A DNA stretch of 64,000 nt from Homalodisca vitripennis (Eukaryota > Arthropoda > Insecta > Hemiptera > Cicadellidae). The stretch covers positions 97,022,501-97,086,500 of the forward strand of contig NC_060213.1 of assembly GCF_021130785.1 (NCBI RefSeq), written 5' to 3'. Under the pieces are notes generated by a model. It was not told the DNA's origin. It saw only the letters and a program-made list of their open reading frames with translations, and did no database searches. This document shows, in pieces, positions 1-12,190 of the stretch. How positions within the stretch are numbered: the stretch's first letter is position 1; every line of letters begins with the position of its first letter. The position numbers were made by a program, and so were the translations under genes.

Positions 1-180
1 ACTATTCTTCCAACATTTCCTCCAAACCCCCCCCCCCCCCGCATTGCTCATAATGATCTTCCCAAAGATAGTTTCAAAATAAAATTTGGGAATTATTTGT
101 TTTTAAATGGTTTATTGTTTTATTCCCATGCACCCCCTTCAGATTACTGAATATTAATACGCTATGACCAAAGAGTTATA

Positions 181-725
181 CAGGGTGAGTCAGAAATATG
201 GTAAAATATTTTAAGACGTGATTGTAGAGCTAAAAATAAGAAAAAAATGTTATATAAAGGTAGGTCCGGAAACGCTCCATTACTGAGTAATGGCTGGCGA
301 AAAATTTTGCTTTGTTTTCAGTTCACCTGGTGAAATTAAGTGATTCTGAAAGGTTTTGTTCTTACTTTTTAACTCAAATAAGATGGATATATAAGGAAAA
401 TCACCTGAAAAATCAAATAAAACCACTCTAGAGGTTGTAGTGTGAACAGTTCTTTGAGAAAAAGTATGAAATTTGCAAAAAAAAAACTAATAACAAAAAT
501 ACCATCTTAAATGTTTGATGTCGAATAAAATTGTTAAATGACCAACAAACACATCGTTTTTCTTAATACAGATTGTAGAGAATTTAATTCTGAAAACAAC
601 CATAATATACAAAGTTAACTAAATGTGTAACAAAGTTATGATATTGACTCCTTACGTATCACACTACACAGCAAACTTTTGCTGTTTTATAATAAGGAAT
701 GAGTATCTGATTGGTAACAGCTGGT
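181..725 (+). repeat. left terminal inverted repeat, about 545 bp
   Basis: It matches the reverse complement of 2095-2636 nearly base for base. The match runs from CAGGGTGAGTCAG at the outer edge to GGTAACAGCTGGT at the inner edge and stops abruptly there. Confidence 0.9.
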
Positions 726-806
726 GTAAAATACACATTTTTTGGTTCAAAATTTTATTTTTAAATACAATAAACATCAAAAATTGCTTTAAGTCTCACC
801 AGAAGA

Positions 807-1910
807 TTAAAAATTATGCTTTAAATGACCTCTGTTGTTCAAAATGCACGCGTTCAGGCGTCTTCTCATCAAGTTTCAGACCCGTTCAAAAACTCCAGGT
901 GTCTGCTTAATGGTTTCTATTCCATTAGAAAGGTTTAATCGGAATTCTTCAATGGGAAAGAGTAAACTAATTTTTTTTAATGTCCCCAAAGGTAAAAAGT
1001 CCAAAGGATTTAAGTCCGGTGATCTTGCTGGCCATGAAACTGGTCCACCTCGGCCTTCGATCGATTTGTGAAACTCTCATTTAGGTGTCCACGAACAGCC
1101 AGAGAGCAGTGCGCAGGTGCCCCGTCAGGCATAAACCACATGTTTTGGCGCAAATGCAGAGATACATCATCAAGCAGGTTAGGTAGCTCGTCTCTTAAAA
1201 AGTTCAAGTACACCACGCCATTAAGCCTGGGAGGAAGCACGAATACGACAAAATGATCTGCCCAAACATATACTGAAAACTGATGTGGGCGATTAGGTTT
1301 GATAGCATGAGGATTTCTGTCTGCCCAAATGTGGTTGTTATGGAAGTTAATGATAGCTGTTCTTGTAAAGTAAGCCTCATTGGTAAACAAAATTGTATTC
1401 AAAAAGTTTGGATCAGCACATTTTAACAGAAGCCATTGACAAAAACAACATGGGGAACGTAGTTTTGTGGCAAAAGAGTTGCTGGGACATGGAGTTGCTT
1501 GGACATGCTGGAAGTGGTATGGGTGTAACTGGTATTCGTGTAGTATTCTCCGAATACTAGATTGGCTGACATTGAACTGTAGTGACAATTCTCTAGTGCT
1601 CTTTTCAGGATAATCAGAAATTTTATTAAGAATCAACTCTTCTAATTCAACAGTCGTACATGATCAGGCGGTGCCTGAATTACTATGCTCCAAAGACTTC
1701 AAAGAACCTGTTTCAGATAGGCGTTGATGAATAGTGGCAAACATTTTGCGCTTGGACACCTGCGGTTAGGAAAGTTCTCTTGAACTGACGTCTTGCTGCA
1801 GTACTATTGCAGCGTCCCAAACTATACATTAAATGCATGTCTGCTAATTCAGAGTTTGAATACACATGAATATTACCTTCCATTTTTAATAAATGAAACA
1901 CACAACACAA
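807..1910 (-). pseudogene. broken mariner-superfamily transposase
   Basis: This encodes a cut-and-paste transposase in several frames. The N-terminal DNA-binding part (YSNSELADMHLMYSLG, 1910-1745) is followed by a frame change near 1745 and an in-frame TGA at 1664-1666. The long open part (1010-1636) carries a helix-turn-helix (ELSLQFNVSQSSIRRIL), the FTNEAYFTR block and DGAPAH. A further frameshift near 1055-1060 separates the RSPDLNPLDF block, which holds the third catalytic Asp; the C-terminus ends at a TAA at 807-809. The first catalytic block reads FTNEA where the family has FTDEA, so one catalytic Asp is now Asn. At least three lesions plus this change make it non-functional. Confidence 0.85.
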
Positions 1911-2094
1911 AATTACTAATAAAATGGATGAAAATAACTGGTTAAAATACTTAACACAAACACACAGTATCTTTACAGTTTGTAGTTTAGTTCAACAATG
2001 AGGTAACGTATGTCATCTAATAATAAATGCCCAGCTGATTATTTATTATTTTAAAATGTTTAAACAGTTGTTGTTGTTTAAATAATTAATTATT

Positions 2095-2636
2095 ACCAGC
2101 TGTTACCAATCAGATACTCATTCCTTATTGTACAACAGCAAAAAATTGCTGTGTAGTGTAATACGTGAGGAGTCAATTTCATAACTTTTTTACACATTTA
2201 GTTAACTTTGTTTATTATGGTTGTTTTCAGAATTAAATACGCTACAATCTGTATTAGGAAAAATAATTTGTTTATTGGTCATTTAACAATGTTATTTGAC
2301 ATCAAACATTTAAGATGGTATTTTTGTTATTAGGTTTTTGGCAAATATCATACTTTTTCTCAAAGACTGTTCACACTACAACCTCTAGAGTGGTTTTATT
2401 TGATTTTTCAGGTGATTTTCCTTATATATCCATCTTATTTGAGTTAAAAAAGTAAGAACAAAACCTTTCAAAATCACTTAATTTCACCAGGTGAACTGAA
2501 AACAAAGCAAAATCTTTCGCCAGCCATTACTCAGTAATGGAGCGTTTCCGGACCTATCTTTATATAACATTTTTTTCTTATTTTTAGCTCTACAATCACG
2601 TCTTAAAATATTTTACCATATTTCTGACTCACCCTG
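2095..2636 (-). repeat. right terminal inverted repeat, about 542 bp
   Basis: Inverted partner of 181-725. The inner edge is ACCAGCTGTTACCAATC and the outer edge is CTGACTCACCCTG, followed by TA. Confidence 0.9.
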
Positions 2637-2669
2637 TATATACAACCAATGACCAAAGAGTTATAAATA

Positions 2670-3806
2670 CAACCATTCACATGCAATGTATTGAAATGTC
2701 AATTCTGCATGATGTTATTTTATCACAAACTTTTCTTTTAAATTATTTTTAAAATGTTACTTAAATTCTTAAAAATGTACACATATGGTAAATTGTCAAC
2801 ATGTGACTTTTATGTGGTGTAAATCGTACAATACTTGAGGTATATTTTTAATAGACACACCAAGCTTTATAGACACTTCTTTGTGTAAATAAACACTGAG
2901 AGACGCCAAATGGGCTATTCATTGGACTTTCCGAATATCTGATAAAACAACACAAACATATAAAAAAGTAAGTGAAAGTAAGGAAGTGATACTTCCTTTA
3001 AAGTCAATCAAGACCAATGGAGGATCCGAGCCCATGGTTGACTTGGATCAATGCTTGTCAAGTGTCCTGCATGGGATGGACCTGATGTTACTAAACTCCA
3101 GGATCTAAACTAGTGCCCCGTAAGTGCACTCTGTGACGGTGGTTGTCCTCTGCTCCTCACAGTAGTGATACCAGTTCAGACATTGCTAGTCTCGACTAGT
3201 CTGTCCAGAATCATACCATACATATATCCACTGAGGCCCTCCAAACCCATGGTGTGAAGCGACCTGTCCCTAAGGGATATATAGCGCAGGAAGAGTATGC
3301 CACAAATGGAATCACTGGAAAACTCACAAGTATATACAGTCTTACTTGGTCATGCGGGCCTGGTTAGAAGACCTGTTATTTCCTCAGTATACTTGTGAAA
3401 CTTTATGGAGTCTGAAAATAAAAAAAATAAAAAACTAATCCAACATATCTAGATCTGGAACAGAGTAAGCAGTTGCATCCGGCAATCTGGCTTAGAATGT
3501 CTCTGATTGTTCATCACACTTAATTATCACCAACAAGACTCAGTGGTTAATAGTGATAAAATAAGAGTGTGAGTCCATAGACACAGAATCTGAAATGTGT
3601 TATCTGGTCTACAACCTCAAGCTCCTTTCAAATTGCATAAGCAAATGGTGAAGAAGCAAAAGATTGGTGATTGCACTTGGTTTCCGGACAACAAATAGAG
3701 AAGGCTGAGACAAGAAATCTGCCAATGAAATAGAAATACTGAAGAAGTGAAGAGAGTCAGTATTGGGTGAAGCTGTAGCAGCTGACTACTCCAAACAGGA
3801 AGAGAG
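2670..3806. other. gene-free stretch
   Basis: No open frame of note. Positions 3000-3420 are less AT-rich than the surroundings and look like part of an unclassified repeat, but no terminal repeats or protein traces were found. Confidence 0.4.
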
Positions 3807-4740
3807 ATGAAATGAAATGAAAAATGACTTTATTAGAGGCGAAGTTAGGACTATAAAGTCCTCTCTACCACTTAACCTCATACAAATTAAACTAACATAT
3901 AATATATGTATACATTTATAACTAAAACTTAGTCTATTTATTTACATTACATATTAAATGAATCTTAAAATCAAAACAATCATCAATAATTAATGTAACT
4001 ATATACAAATTTACAATAATATCGCAAGACACACACTCGCATTCATTCAACTTGCATGCAATTGCCCTAAGTACCGCACACCAAAGCCGCCAACCGCTAT
4101 ACCCCCTGAGCCCCCAGCATCAAGGCCCTGACCTCCGCCCCAAAGCGAGCGCGCTTATCGATGGCTCTGATGTTAACAGGTAAAGTATTCCACAATCAGC
4201 AGGCAGAAACTGTAACGATTTGCTAAAGGTAGTTGTTCGATGAATTGGGATAGATAATAAGGATGTACCCCTCCTTGTACTTCGTTAACTTATTTCAGAC
4301 ATAAATCGAAAGTTGTTTGAAAGATAACTAGGACAATTTGTATTTAAAAGAGCGTGCAACAGAATGAGTGAGTGATAGTCTCGAAGGTCTTGTAATTTTA
4401 AGATAGATAATTGATTGAAGTAGGGCGTTACGTGATCATCACGTCTGAGATTGAAAATGAACCTAATGCAAAAGTTCTGAGCACGCTGGAGTCTATTTGA
4501 AAGCTCCACAGTCATGTCATTAATGACTATGTCACAGTAGTTGAAGTGAGGCAGTACAAGAGTCTTTATCAGCATTATTTTAACTTTCTGGGGTAGATAT
4601 GAAGCCAGCCGCTTGAGGCTGTGAACACCGGCAAAGACTCTATTACATGTCAAAGAAGCCTGTTCAGGCAAAGAGTATGTTCAGGCTGCTAGGCTTATTC
4701 TGGTTTTAAAGGAGTTCTGAACGATCATGAGTAAAACAAT
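3807..4740 (-). mobile_element. 5'-truncated LINE (jockey/CR1-like), 3' part only
   Basis: On the minus strand this is the end of a LINE. A 128-residue open stretch (4285-4671) matches the region after the reverse-transcriptase core, with blocks such as KIMLIKTLVLPHFNYCD, LQRAQNFCIRFIFNL and LRDYHSLILLHALLN. It is followed by about 450 bp of 3' UTR and ends at 3807-3825 in a short pentamer tail (CATTT-like on the element strand). The 5' end is missing upstream of about 4740, the usual result of incomplete reverse transcription. A related fossil lies at 34180-34440. Confidence 0.8.
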
Positions 4741-4846
4741 GGGTGTCCCAAAACCAATTAAGGATCCCTAAAAAGATTACTTTATTAAACATGAACAAAC
4801 TCATAATATTAATTTTTAATACAAAATTAGCTCATAATGTACTTAC

Positions 4847-5579
4847 CCAAATAGTAATCTTCATTCTTCCAGTATTTGCCACTTGCTATACAGCTTTCTG
4901 ATGTAGAAAATCTTGTGATAAGTGTCTTAATACTTCCTTTACTTAAAACATAACCTGCTTGTGCTATGTTATAATACTCATTCCAGAAAAACGCACTGTG
5001 ACCAAAATAATATGGATCATTATAGTTTAAACCAAAAACATAATGCCTGAGGTTTTCTGGTATCGCAAAAACATCATCAGGAACAAATAAAACCCACATA
5101 TAATCATTAGAATTATTGTCTAAATGTCTTAAAACTTCACACAAATAATGCCATGAATTTTTTGGTCGCATTACAGTTATTTCAAGGTACTTTTCAGGTT
5201 TTGTACCATAAAATTTAAAACTGTTACACTGTTTCATCCAAGTTTCCATTGCAGCGTAGGCATTGTTCACATTCGTAATAAACATGACACATAAAACATT
5301 GACTTTTGCTTTGAGAAGTTGGTTTTCCCGCAACTGGTTTAGTGATTTATTTCTTGAATAACTATAATGATCAAAGTTAATCGGGAATTTTCTGTATCCA
5401 GTTTTAGTTAACCATTGATCATAGGATTTGTCTTCTTTGATATTGACCGCATTTTCAATCAATAAACTTGGCTTATGAGTTTCAAATTTACTCATACTAA
5501 CAGTCAAAATAAATGCTGCAATAACACCAATTGCAAATCCTAAGAAAAATACTGATATTTTACTAGGATATATAGCCAT
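4847..5579 (-). CDS. C1GALT1-specific chaperone 1 (Cosmc)-like, first coding exon
   Basis: This exon encodes about 244 residues of a glycosyltransferase-31-like protein. It starts at the ATG at 5577-5579 and stops at a clear donor (GTAAGT, 4841-4846) after the first base of a codon. Residues 9-28 form one N-terminal membrane segment, as in type II Golgi/ER proteins. The blocks NVLCVMFITN, MWVLFVPDDVFAIPENLRHYVFG, DPYYFGHSAFF and AGYVLSKGSIKTL line up with Cosmc/T-synthase. Cosmc is the ER chaperone that helps core-1 galactosyltransferase fold. The metal-binding DDD of T-synthase is replaced here by PDDV, which favours the chaperone over the enzyme. The C-terminal exon was not found to the left, so the gene is partial in this window. 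A GT31 enzyme paralogue remains possible. Confidence 0.75.
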
Positions 5580-5862
5580 TTCATAAACACAAACACAAAC
5601 ATAACCAATACTAAGTTACTGGTTAGAAATTTTGAATATTACATTTTAGTAATACTTGAATTGTATTTCAAAATAATACATAGTAAAATACTGACCCTTC
5701 ATTGACTTTTCTTTCATTAATTTAATCGAACAAAACACAAAGACTTTCGCATAAATGTTCTGTACAACTTAACCTAACCACTGCCAAACCTAATTCGTAC
5801 TTCATAACCTACTTATCGCTGACATGATATTAGATAGATGTTCTGCTATGAGTAGAGTTAGT

Positions 5863-6782
5863 TAGTGATGCGCGATTACGAGATGTTACAATCGAAACGT
5901 TTCGATTGTTTGGACCTCTCGAGACATTTCGATTGTGATTCCCTTAACGAGAGGTTCTTACCGAGAGGTTTTTGCCGAGATGTTCCTAGCGATTGTTTCA
6001 TTGTGACACGACATCTCTTCTCGTACCGGGCAATCGAAGTGTTTGACGAAATGTTGAAAACGAAATGTTTGATTCCATGATCCATAACTTTGTTTTTGCG
6101 ATACACCATACACGCTTGACGAGAGGTTCCAACCGAGAGGTTTTCTAGCGATTGTTTCATTTACGTGTACGATCTATTCTATTCTTTTACTAGGCAATCG
6201 AAATTCTAAGGGAGATATGTTTGCCGATCGACAAAAGGATTTAACTGAAATATAAATTAATTTAGTTACTTTTTTTGACTGACTTGACTTCCGAGTTGTT
6301 TTAATGAATTATTATATTGGCAGCTACATTTAACATTATACTACATTAAACGCTTATTCACGTTACAATAATGACGTATGAACAGTAAAACATTAAAAAA
6401 ATAACATGGTACAAAATAAAAACATTTAATATTTTAAAATAATAACCAAGAAAAGCTATTTATTATAATTTAAGATAATATACTCAATCTTAATGCTTGA
6501 AGAATTATAATTTACATTTTGACTAGACACTATAAAGTAAACTACTGGAATTAATGGAAAGGAGAGTGGTGCAAACCAATATATGGAACGTAAGGATGAA
6601 AAATAGGTTAAGACGGGCTCGTGAAAAGTAAGCAGTAACAAATTGGCTTAACGAATGCAACAATCGAGAGAAACCTTTCGATTGTAAAGACCTCTCGCTA
6701 AGCAATCGAAACAATCGTTAAGCAGAACCTCTCGAGAAGGAACATTTCGATTGTATTAACCTCTCGCAATCGCGCATCACTA
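5863..6782. mobile_element. non-autonomous hAT-type element with internal subrepeats
   Basis: The ends are perfect inverted repeats of TAGTGATGCGCGATT, a typical hAT-like terminus. The element is flanked on both sides by the identical 8-bp sequence GAGTTAGT (5855-5862 and 6783-6790), the hallmark target duplication of hAT elements. No transposase is encoded. Both ends are packed with short repeats in both orientations: CGAGAGGTT-like and TTTCGATTGT/ACAATCGAAA-like words. These may be transposase-binding sites. The middle (about 6200-6600) is plain AT-rich DNA. Confidence 0.85.
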
Positions 6783-6959
6783 GAGTTAGTAGTTGACTAC
6801 TTTACATAGAGTAAGCAACTTTACTCTTTACTGAAATTGAAGAAAGAGAAACATGTGACTATAAAACATGTGTTTTATCCCTTTTAAGCCTCAGCTTTAA
6901 ACTATGCTGGCTTCGAAGTACACTGATATTTATTTTATTCTCTACATATATATTTGACA

Positions 6960-8740
6960 GAATAAGTTTTCTTTAAATTTGTAACTATCCTTATGGCTTC
7001 TTTTTGTTGAACCAGAATTTTTGAATTAACTTCTGAAGTAGCTGCATTAATGACTATGCCGTAAGCAATAATGTGAATTAATTAAAGCATAATTGATTTT
7101 AAAACTTCTAAACTGCATACTTGTACTTTAGACATTCGCCTCAGTGTATACATCATCACTACTCGTATATAGCTGAGCCGCTTTGAAAGCGACCTGTTAA
7201 GTGAACAGTGCGGGGAGGGGGGGGGGAGAGAGAGAGAGAGAGACTCACTTCCCCCTCCACATTCCTTAACCAACCACTCTTCAGTCGCCACTTTACCACT
7301 CGTAGGGTGCGTGTTACATAACTGCTGTTTTACAAACCCAGTTATAATAACAGCTGTTAACAATAAACATTTGTTCAAATACTTCTTAACTAAAGTAACA
7401 TTAAAGTAAATACGAGATGCAATGGGCTATTCTTAACACAAATAATTATATTTCTTATTCCATAACAACGAGAATAACAAAACATAGCCTTATGCTTAAA
7501 ACACCAACGCAGGGAAGCAAAGCACTCGGTTCCCACTTGTGTCTTGTAAAGGAAATAGACCTAGCAATGAAAAGGGAGGGGGATGGCAGTAGGCGTGGTC
7601 GAGCTCCTGCTCCTCCCTCCCCCTATGCGCAAGAAATCTTTACTCAGGTCGCTTTTAAAGCGGCTCATCTATAGAAATTTTATTTAAAAGTTGGTCTACA
7701 TGTTCATTCCAACTTAAACCGTTGTCTGTAATTAAACCTAAACGACCACAATTGTGTCATCTGCATATAAACAGACAGTAGCCTTCCCCCCTCTATTTCG
7801 GTAGGCAACTGATTTATATAGTAGAGACAGAGAAGGAGTCTAATATTGAACCTTGCGGAACTCTATGATCAACATTTCTTAGTTTCGAATGGAATTTTTT
7901 CATGTAATTATATTTAACACTGATTAAATCATGCTCAATTTCGACATATTGCTGTCTATTTTGAAGGTAAGAAATGAACCATGCAATTAAGGTTCTTGCC
8001 AGTTACTCCTACAGTTTCAGACCACTTATTAATTTACAATGTAATACACTATCAAAATAATGCTCTTGTCAAGTCCAAAAATACTCCAACAACGTGTTCA
8101 CCCTTATCTACTGAATCAATTATTGACTCTATAAATGCCTGCTGTAATTTTGTGGATCGTCCAGCTCTGAAACCATGTTGTTGATTGTTTAGGATATTGA
8201 TGGATTCTAGATAATGTAAGAGCTGGCTATAAACAACTCATTCAAAAATTTTAGAAAGAACTGGCAAAGAGAAACTGGTCTATAACAAGTAGAATTGCTT
8301 GAGTATCCCTTTTTGAAAAAAGCAAGCAAGACACCTTTGCTATTTTGAGATCTTTTGGGAACATTCCTGTTATCACAGAAAAGTTAATAGAATGTGTTAA
8401 AGGTTTTACTATCGTAGGGTATGATTGTTTTAGGACCATAATTTAAATGTCATCAAACCCTGAGGAGTATTCATGTTCAAAAGATGATATTATGCTACTT
8501 CAACCTCATTTACTGTTTTAAAGTTAAAAACTAGTTGAACATTGTCAATTCTGTAATTTAATATTACGTACATCATTGCTCGATGGAATGTAAGCAAGTA
8601 CTAAGTTGTCAAATGCCTCAACCAAAAAATCAATGAACACATTTGAAACCTAGTTGTTCGCCAAGAACTTTTTTAATTGCTTATCCCACACATAATCATA
8701 GCCATTTAAAAATTCTCAAAAATTAGTTCATTCTTGTTGT
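6960..8740 (-). mobile_element. decayed jockey/CR1-like LINE, split by a MITE
   Basis: Reverse-transcriptase traces run in order on the minus strand from right to left. They are KPLTHSINFSVITGMFPKDL (8251-8430), then LYADDT at about 7750-7790 (the catalytic YADD), then GLITDNGLSWNEHVDQLL (about 7680-7740). Beyond the inserted MITE come IAYGIV near 7060 and QQKEAIRIVTNLK near 6975-7015. Many stops and frameshifts separate them. Endonuclease is not recognisable. Confidence 0.75.
7172..7672. mobile_element. short inverted-repeat element (MITE) inside the LINE fossil
   Basis: The ends GAGCCGCTTTGAAAGCGACC (from 7174) and the near-identical inverted copy ending at 7667 bound about 500 bp that interrupts the LINE reading traces. 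The LINE sequence resumes on both sides. The interior holds GA-rich low-complexity DNA (7205-7242) and a CT-rich block (7600-7625). The target duplication is unclear. Confidence 0.6.
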
Positions 8741-10700
8741 TTATTGTTTACATTAAACATTACTATAATTAATGTCGAAATCATGTCAGGTTAAATCAAT
8801 GTAATAACAATTTCTTCGTTTGATAAAAACAATCGAAACATTCGATAAAAACAACCGAGCAACGAGTGTATGCCGCTTAGTAAAGTCTACTCAAAAAAGT
8901 ACTGGTACTTTGATGTACATCTTGTTGGTCTCCTGGCATTGGATCCGTCTAAGTACCCTATTCAAAATTCAGTGCCATTATTCTGGGTCTGAGGTGCGTG
9001 TGGGAAATTTCAGTTCCATGGATAGTGCCATAATTAATTTTTTAAACGTTTTCAGAATACAAATACTCAATTCATTAAATAATTGTAATTCACTTTTTGA
9101 TGTTTTAGCCTATTGTCTGATATAATGTTAGACGACAATTCTCTACACATTCGTTTTCAATATAATTTGGTTTTAGGCAGACTTGCTACCTCATAGAAGA
9201 TAGGTGAAAAGTTGACATTAATATTCATTGCAAACGTAATTGCCATGCTCTCACACGTTGTAGTACCTTACTTATCTCGCACAAAACATTATTTTCTCCG
9301 ATATCTAATATGTGTTACTAATTTCAAATTCTATAAAACCATAATCTTAAAATAAATAATTTTAGAACAATTTATTTTAAGTGGCATAACTTTAAAATAA
9401 GGATTGGCTTAGCTGTTGGTCTGATAACTTTAAGTGCGAAGTCTAAGCTTCGATATAGAAAATTTTTTCACTGTTTTTGTAAGTTGGTTTCATCCCACTT
9501 CAAGTGATAACTTTCAGGCAACAGTGTTTAGAAATGTTAACCTTCAAATCAGTCTGCCTATCTTTAGATGTTTTGGTCCACATTTTGTAAACATCCTATA
9601 TTTTTAATAATATTACAAAATTCAATAATCAACACCCTTTTGAACTAAAATCCTGATGTGTATCTGCATTCACTATGAACTTTCTATCCACTTTTCACTA
9701 ATAATAAGTACTAAAGCTATGTATAGGTATTAGAAAAATTTAAGATGTGGTCGGTACAGAGTGGATATTTGCTAAAAATTACAAAAATATATAATCCAAA
9801 AATAAAAATTAATAGGACGTCATAAACAGAAGAGGTAGTTAATGGGAGATGCCAAAATAAGGCCTCTTACATATTAAGCTTTTATGCTGAGCCACCCCTG
9901 ATTCTGTTATACTTTCAGACTACACTTTTAAATTAGCTCCAACAATCCCGGCACATGAGGGCTTGAAAAAAAATAACATTTTTATAAATTTTATTTTTCA
10001 AGTTAGAAGGTTTCCTTACTTGACAGAGTTTCAGATATATGTGAGACTTTTTAACGCACAACATTTTTATAGTAAAGTATGATTTTAACATATTCCTCAC
10101 CATATTTTTTAACAAATATGTTAGTTTTTGGGCATGATTGGCTTTATTTTATATTTTGCCACCAGAAGAAGAGTACAGACTGTGTTCTTAAGACTCTGTA
10201 TTTCAGCTTTTGTAATACAACAATGACTGATGTCCAAAATCACATTATCCTTTCAAATACACAATGAATATTTACAAAATTACAAACACATAGTTTTCAA
10301 AACGCTGAATAAAAATATTACTTAGTAAATGTAACAAAGGTTAATCTTACAGTATTCACATTGCAAGACCTATAAAAAATATTTTATTTTTTGTATTTAA
10401 TAGTCTTTTCATTTACAATGTATTTTTGAAAAAAAAAAAAACAGGAAGTAAATTTTACTTAATTTTAAACAATTACTTTAGTACTAGTTAAGCAACAGAA
10501 AGTTACTAATTTTTAGTCTGTATGCACATCACTGTTGTTGAAACGGTTCACAGAAAGATGATTTGTATGGTTGTTCATAGTTGAAGATTTTTCATTTTGG
10601 TGCTAAAATCCTTCAACAACAGACAATATTCTTTATTAAAACATTCTTCTACCACAGTTTTGCATCAAAATTAACATTTAGAAAAGTTTCACATTATGCA
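8741..10700. other. gene-free AT-rich stretch
   Basis: Only short chance open frames are present. No family traces, terminal repeats or splice-supported exons were recognised. Confidence 0.4.
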
Positions 10701-10728
10701 AAATTGCTTGTAGTAAGTCTATTATAAA

Positions 10729-10920
10729 TCAAGAACAGAAATATTCATCAAAGGAGTAGAATGGATGTTCTTTTAGCCAGCTGCCGATCCGCTGGTCGTT
10801 TGTCCATTTCACCACTGCTGGAAAATGGTTCCGAAGCTTAGATCCCATGTAGCTTGGCTTCTCTTCATACTTGGTAAGACAGTAGTGTGTCGCATGTCAG
10901 GTGTTGTATAATCAATGTTT
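10729..10920 (-). mobile_element. LINE fossil, C-terminal end of ORF2
   Basis: The minus strand reads YEEKPSYMGSKLRNHFP, then WLKEHPFYSFDEYF before a TGA at 10729-10731. This is the typical last 50 residues of jockey/CR1-like ORF2 proteins; compare EKKPSYRGAAFFNRLP with WLLDRSIYTIQEF in the LINE at 44206-45375. A weak NYNT-H trace lies just upstream. Nothing of the reverse-transcriptase core was found. Confidence 0.6.
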
Positions 10921-11371
10921 GTTATTGTTGTTCTTCAATGAGAATGAAGAAACCATTTATATACAATGGGACTTTAAGAATTGATCCAACTACTGTACAT
11001 TTGGTTGGACCAGCTGTAGGTTGTAGTTGCTGGTAGTTCTCCACCGGTTTATGCTACACAGCACCAAACTGTCTGTCTAAACCATTTTAGATGATTTTTG
11101 TTTTAAATGTTGAGTGTTTACACAGAAACCAGAATAACAATTTTAACACCTTCACTAGAGCTCTATACTGAGTGGGACCAACTACCCCTAAGTGAGTGTG
11201 TGCCGTAGGGCGTCAGCCGCTGTTAATGTCTTAATATTTATTATAATATAATTCAAGCATTTAAACCACATACTTATACTGCCTTACTGTCTCACACCAT
11301 TACTATAATATGTTGTTATATTTATTGTTGTACTATATAGTTGCTTAGCCGTTATTACATCCTTTTCTGCT

Positions 11372-11705
11372 ATTTTAACAGTCAGAAATGTTATAATATT
11401 GGTTGAGGTTTCTTTTATTACACCACTAGAAGACAAACAAATATGGTTGCTTCACACTCCTTAGAACGGGTAAATCACTGAGATTTTAATCTAGATCTCA
11501 TATTTAATAGAGTGTTAAACTATGTAGTATTTTAACAATTAGAAGTGTTATAAATTATTATAACACTACAATAATAATAATAGTTGAGTTTCTTTTGTTA
11601 ATCGGGTAAACCATTGGAAGACAATCAAATATGACTGCTTCATACAACTTAGAACAGGAAAAACGCAGAGTAAATTACAAAGATGTTACTCTAGACCTCA
11701 TTTTC
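11372..11705. repeat. diverged tandem duplication, two units of about 150 bp
   Basis: Copy 1 (11372-11506) and copy 2 (11529-11705) share, in the same order, ATTTTAACA, TTGAGTTTCTTTT-like, GGAAGACAA-CAAATATG, CTTAGAAC and CTAGA-CTCAT blocks, with many substitutions. No coding sense was found. Confidence 0.55.
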
Positions 11706-11949
11706 CATCTACAGGAGTGGATTTTGCCCTCATCAAAGGTTGTAATAAGTAATAAAATGATACACACACTCGTACTAGCAGTTACCCACGGCTTCCCACG
11801 CAATTTCAGAGGTTTTGCACCCGTATGAGCACTTCTGGTTTGAGTGAATTATATTTCTGACACCAATGTTGAGTTTGTCTTCTTGCCATGATCAAGAAAA
11901 TATGTTAAAAATGATATATTTATGGCCATTGTAATTTACTTCTGCCTTA

Positions 11950-12190
11950 ATATTTTTTGTTCCATAGTCGACTTTGCCTTGTTTCCCAAGCAATAAAATA
12001 TATATCACAGATCAGAGAAGCCTAATTCTGTCAAAAGACAACCAAGATTGGTATTATAACAGTCTTTAAATTTATAGTAAAAATTAAAAAGTAACTTTGT
12101 CTTTTATATCAAATACTAAATATTTTATACATTTTATTAGCATACAGTTCTTGCTGACTGCTTCAACCGGAGTATTTGGACCAAATTCTG
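11950..12190 (+). repeat. unclassified dispersed repeat, copy 1
   Basis: It matches the reverse complement of about 24850-25165 in collinear blocks: CACAGATCAGAGAAGCCTA, CTGTCAAAAGAC, AACAGTCTTTAAATTTATAG, TTGTCTTTTATATC and CAGTTCTTGC-GACTG. No ends were defined. Confidence 0.65.

Larger units (their letters stand above)
181..2636 (-). mobile_element. Tc1/mariner-superfamily transposon with very long terminal inverted repeats
   Basis: The element begins CAGGGTGAGTCAGAAATATG and ends with the reverse complement of that sequence. TA dinucleotides lie directly outside (179-180 and 2637-2638), the usual target duplication of this superfamily. The two ends are inverted copies of each other over roughly 545 bp, far longer than the roughly 30-bp ends of classical mariner. 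A broken transposase on the minus strand lies between them. The arms differ only by scattered substitutions and small indels, so the copy is not very old, but it cannot make a working enzyme. Confidence 0.9.
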
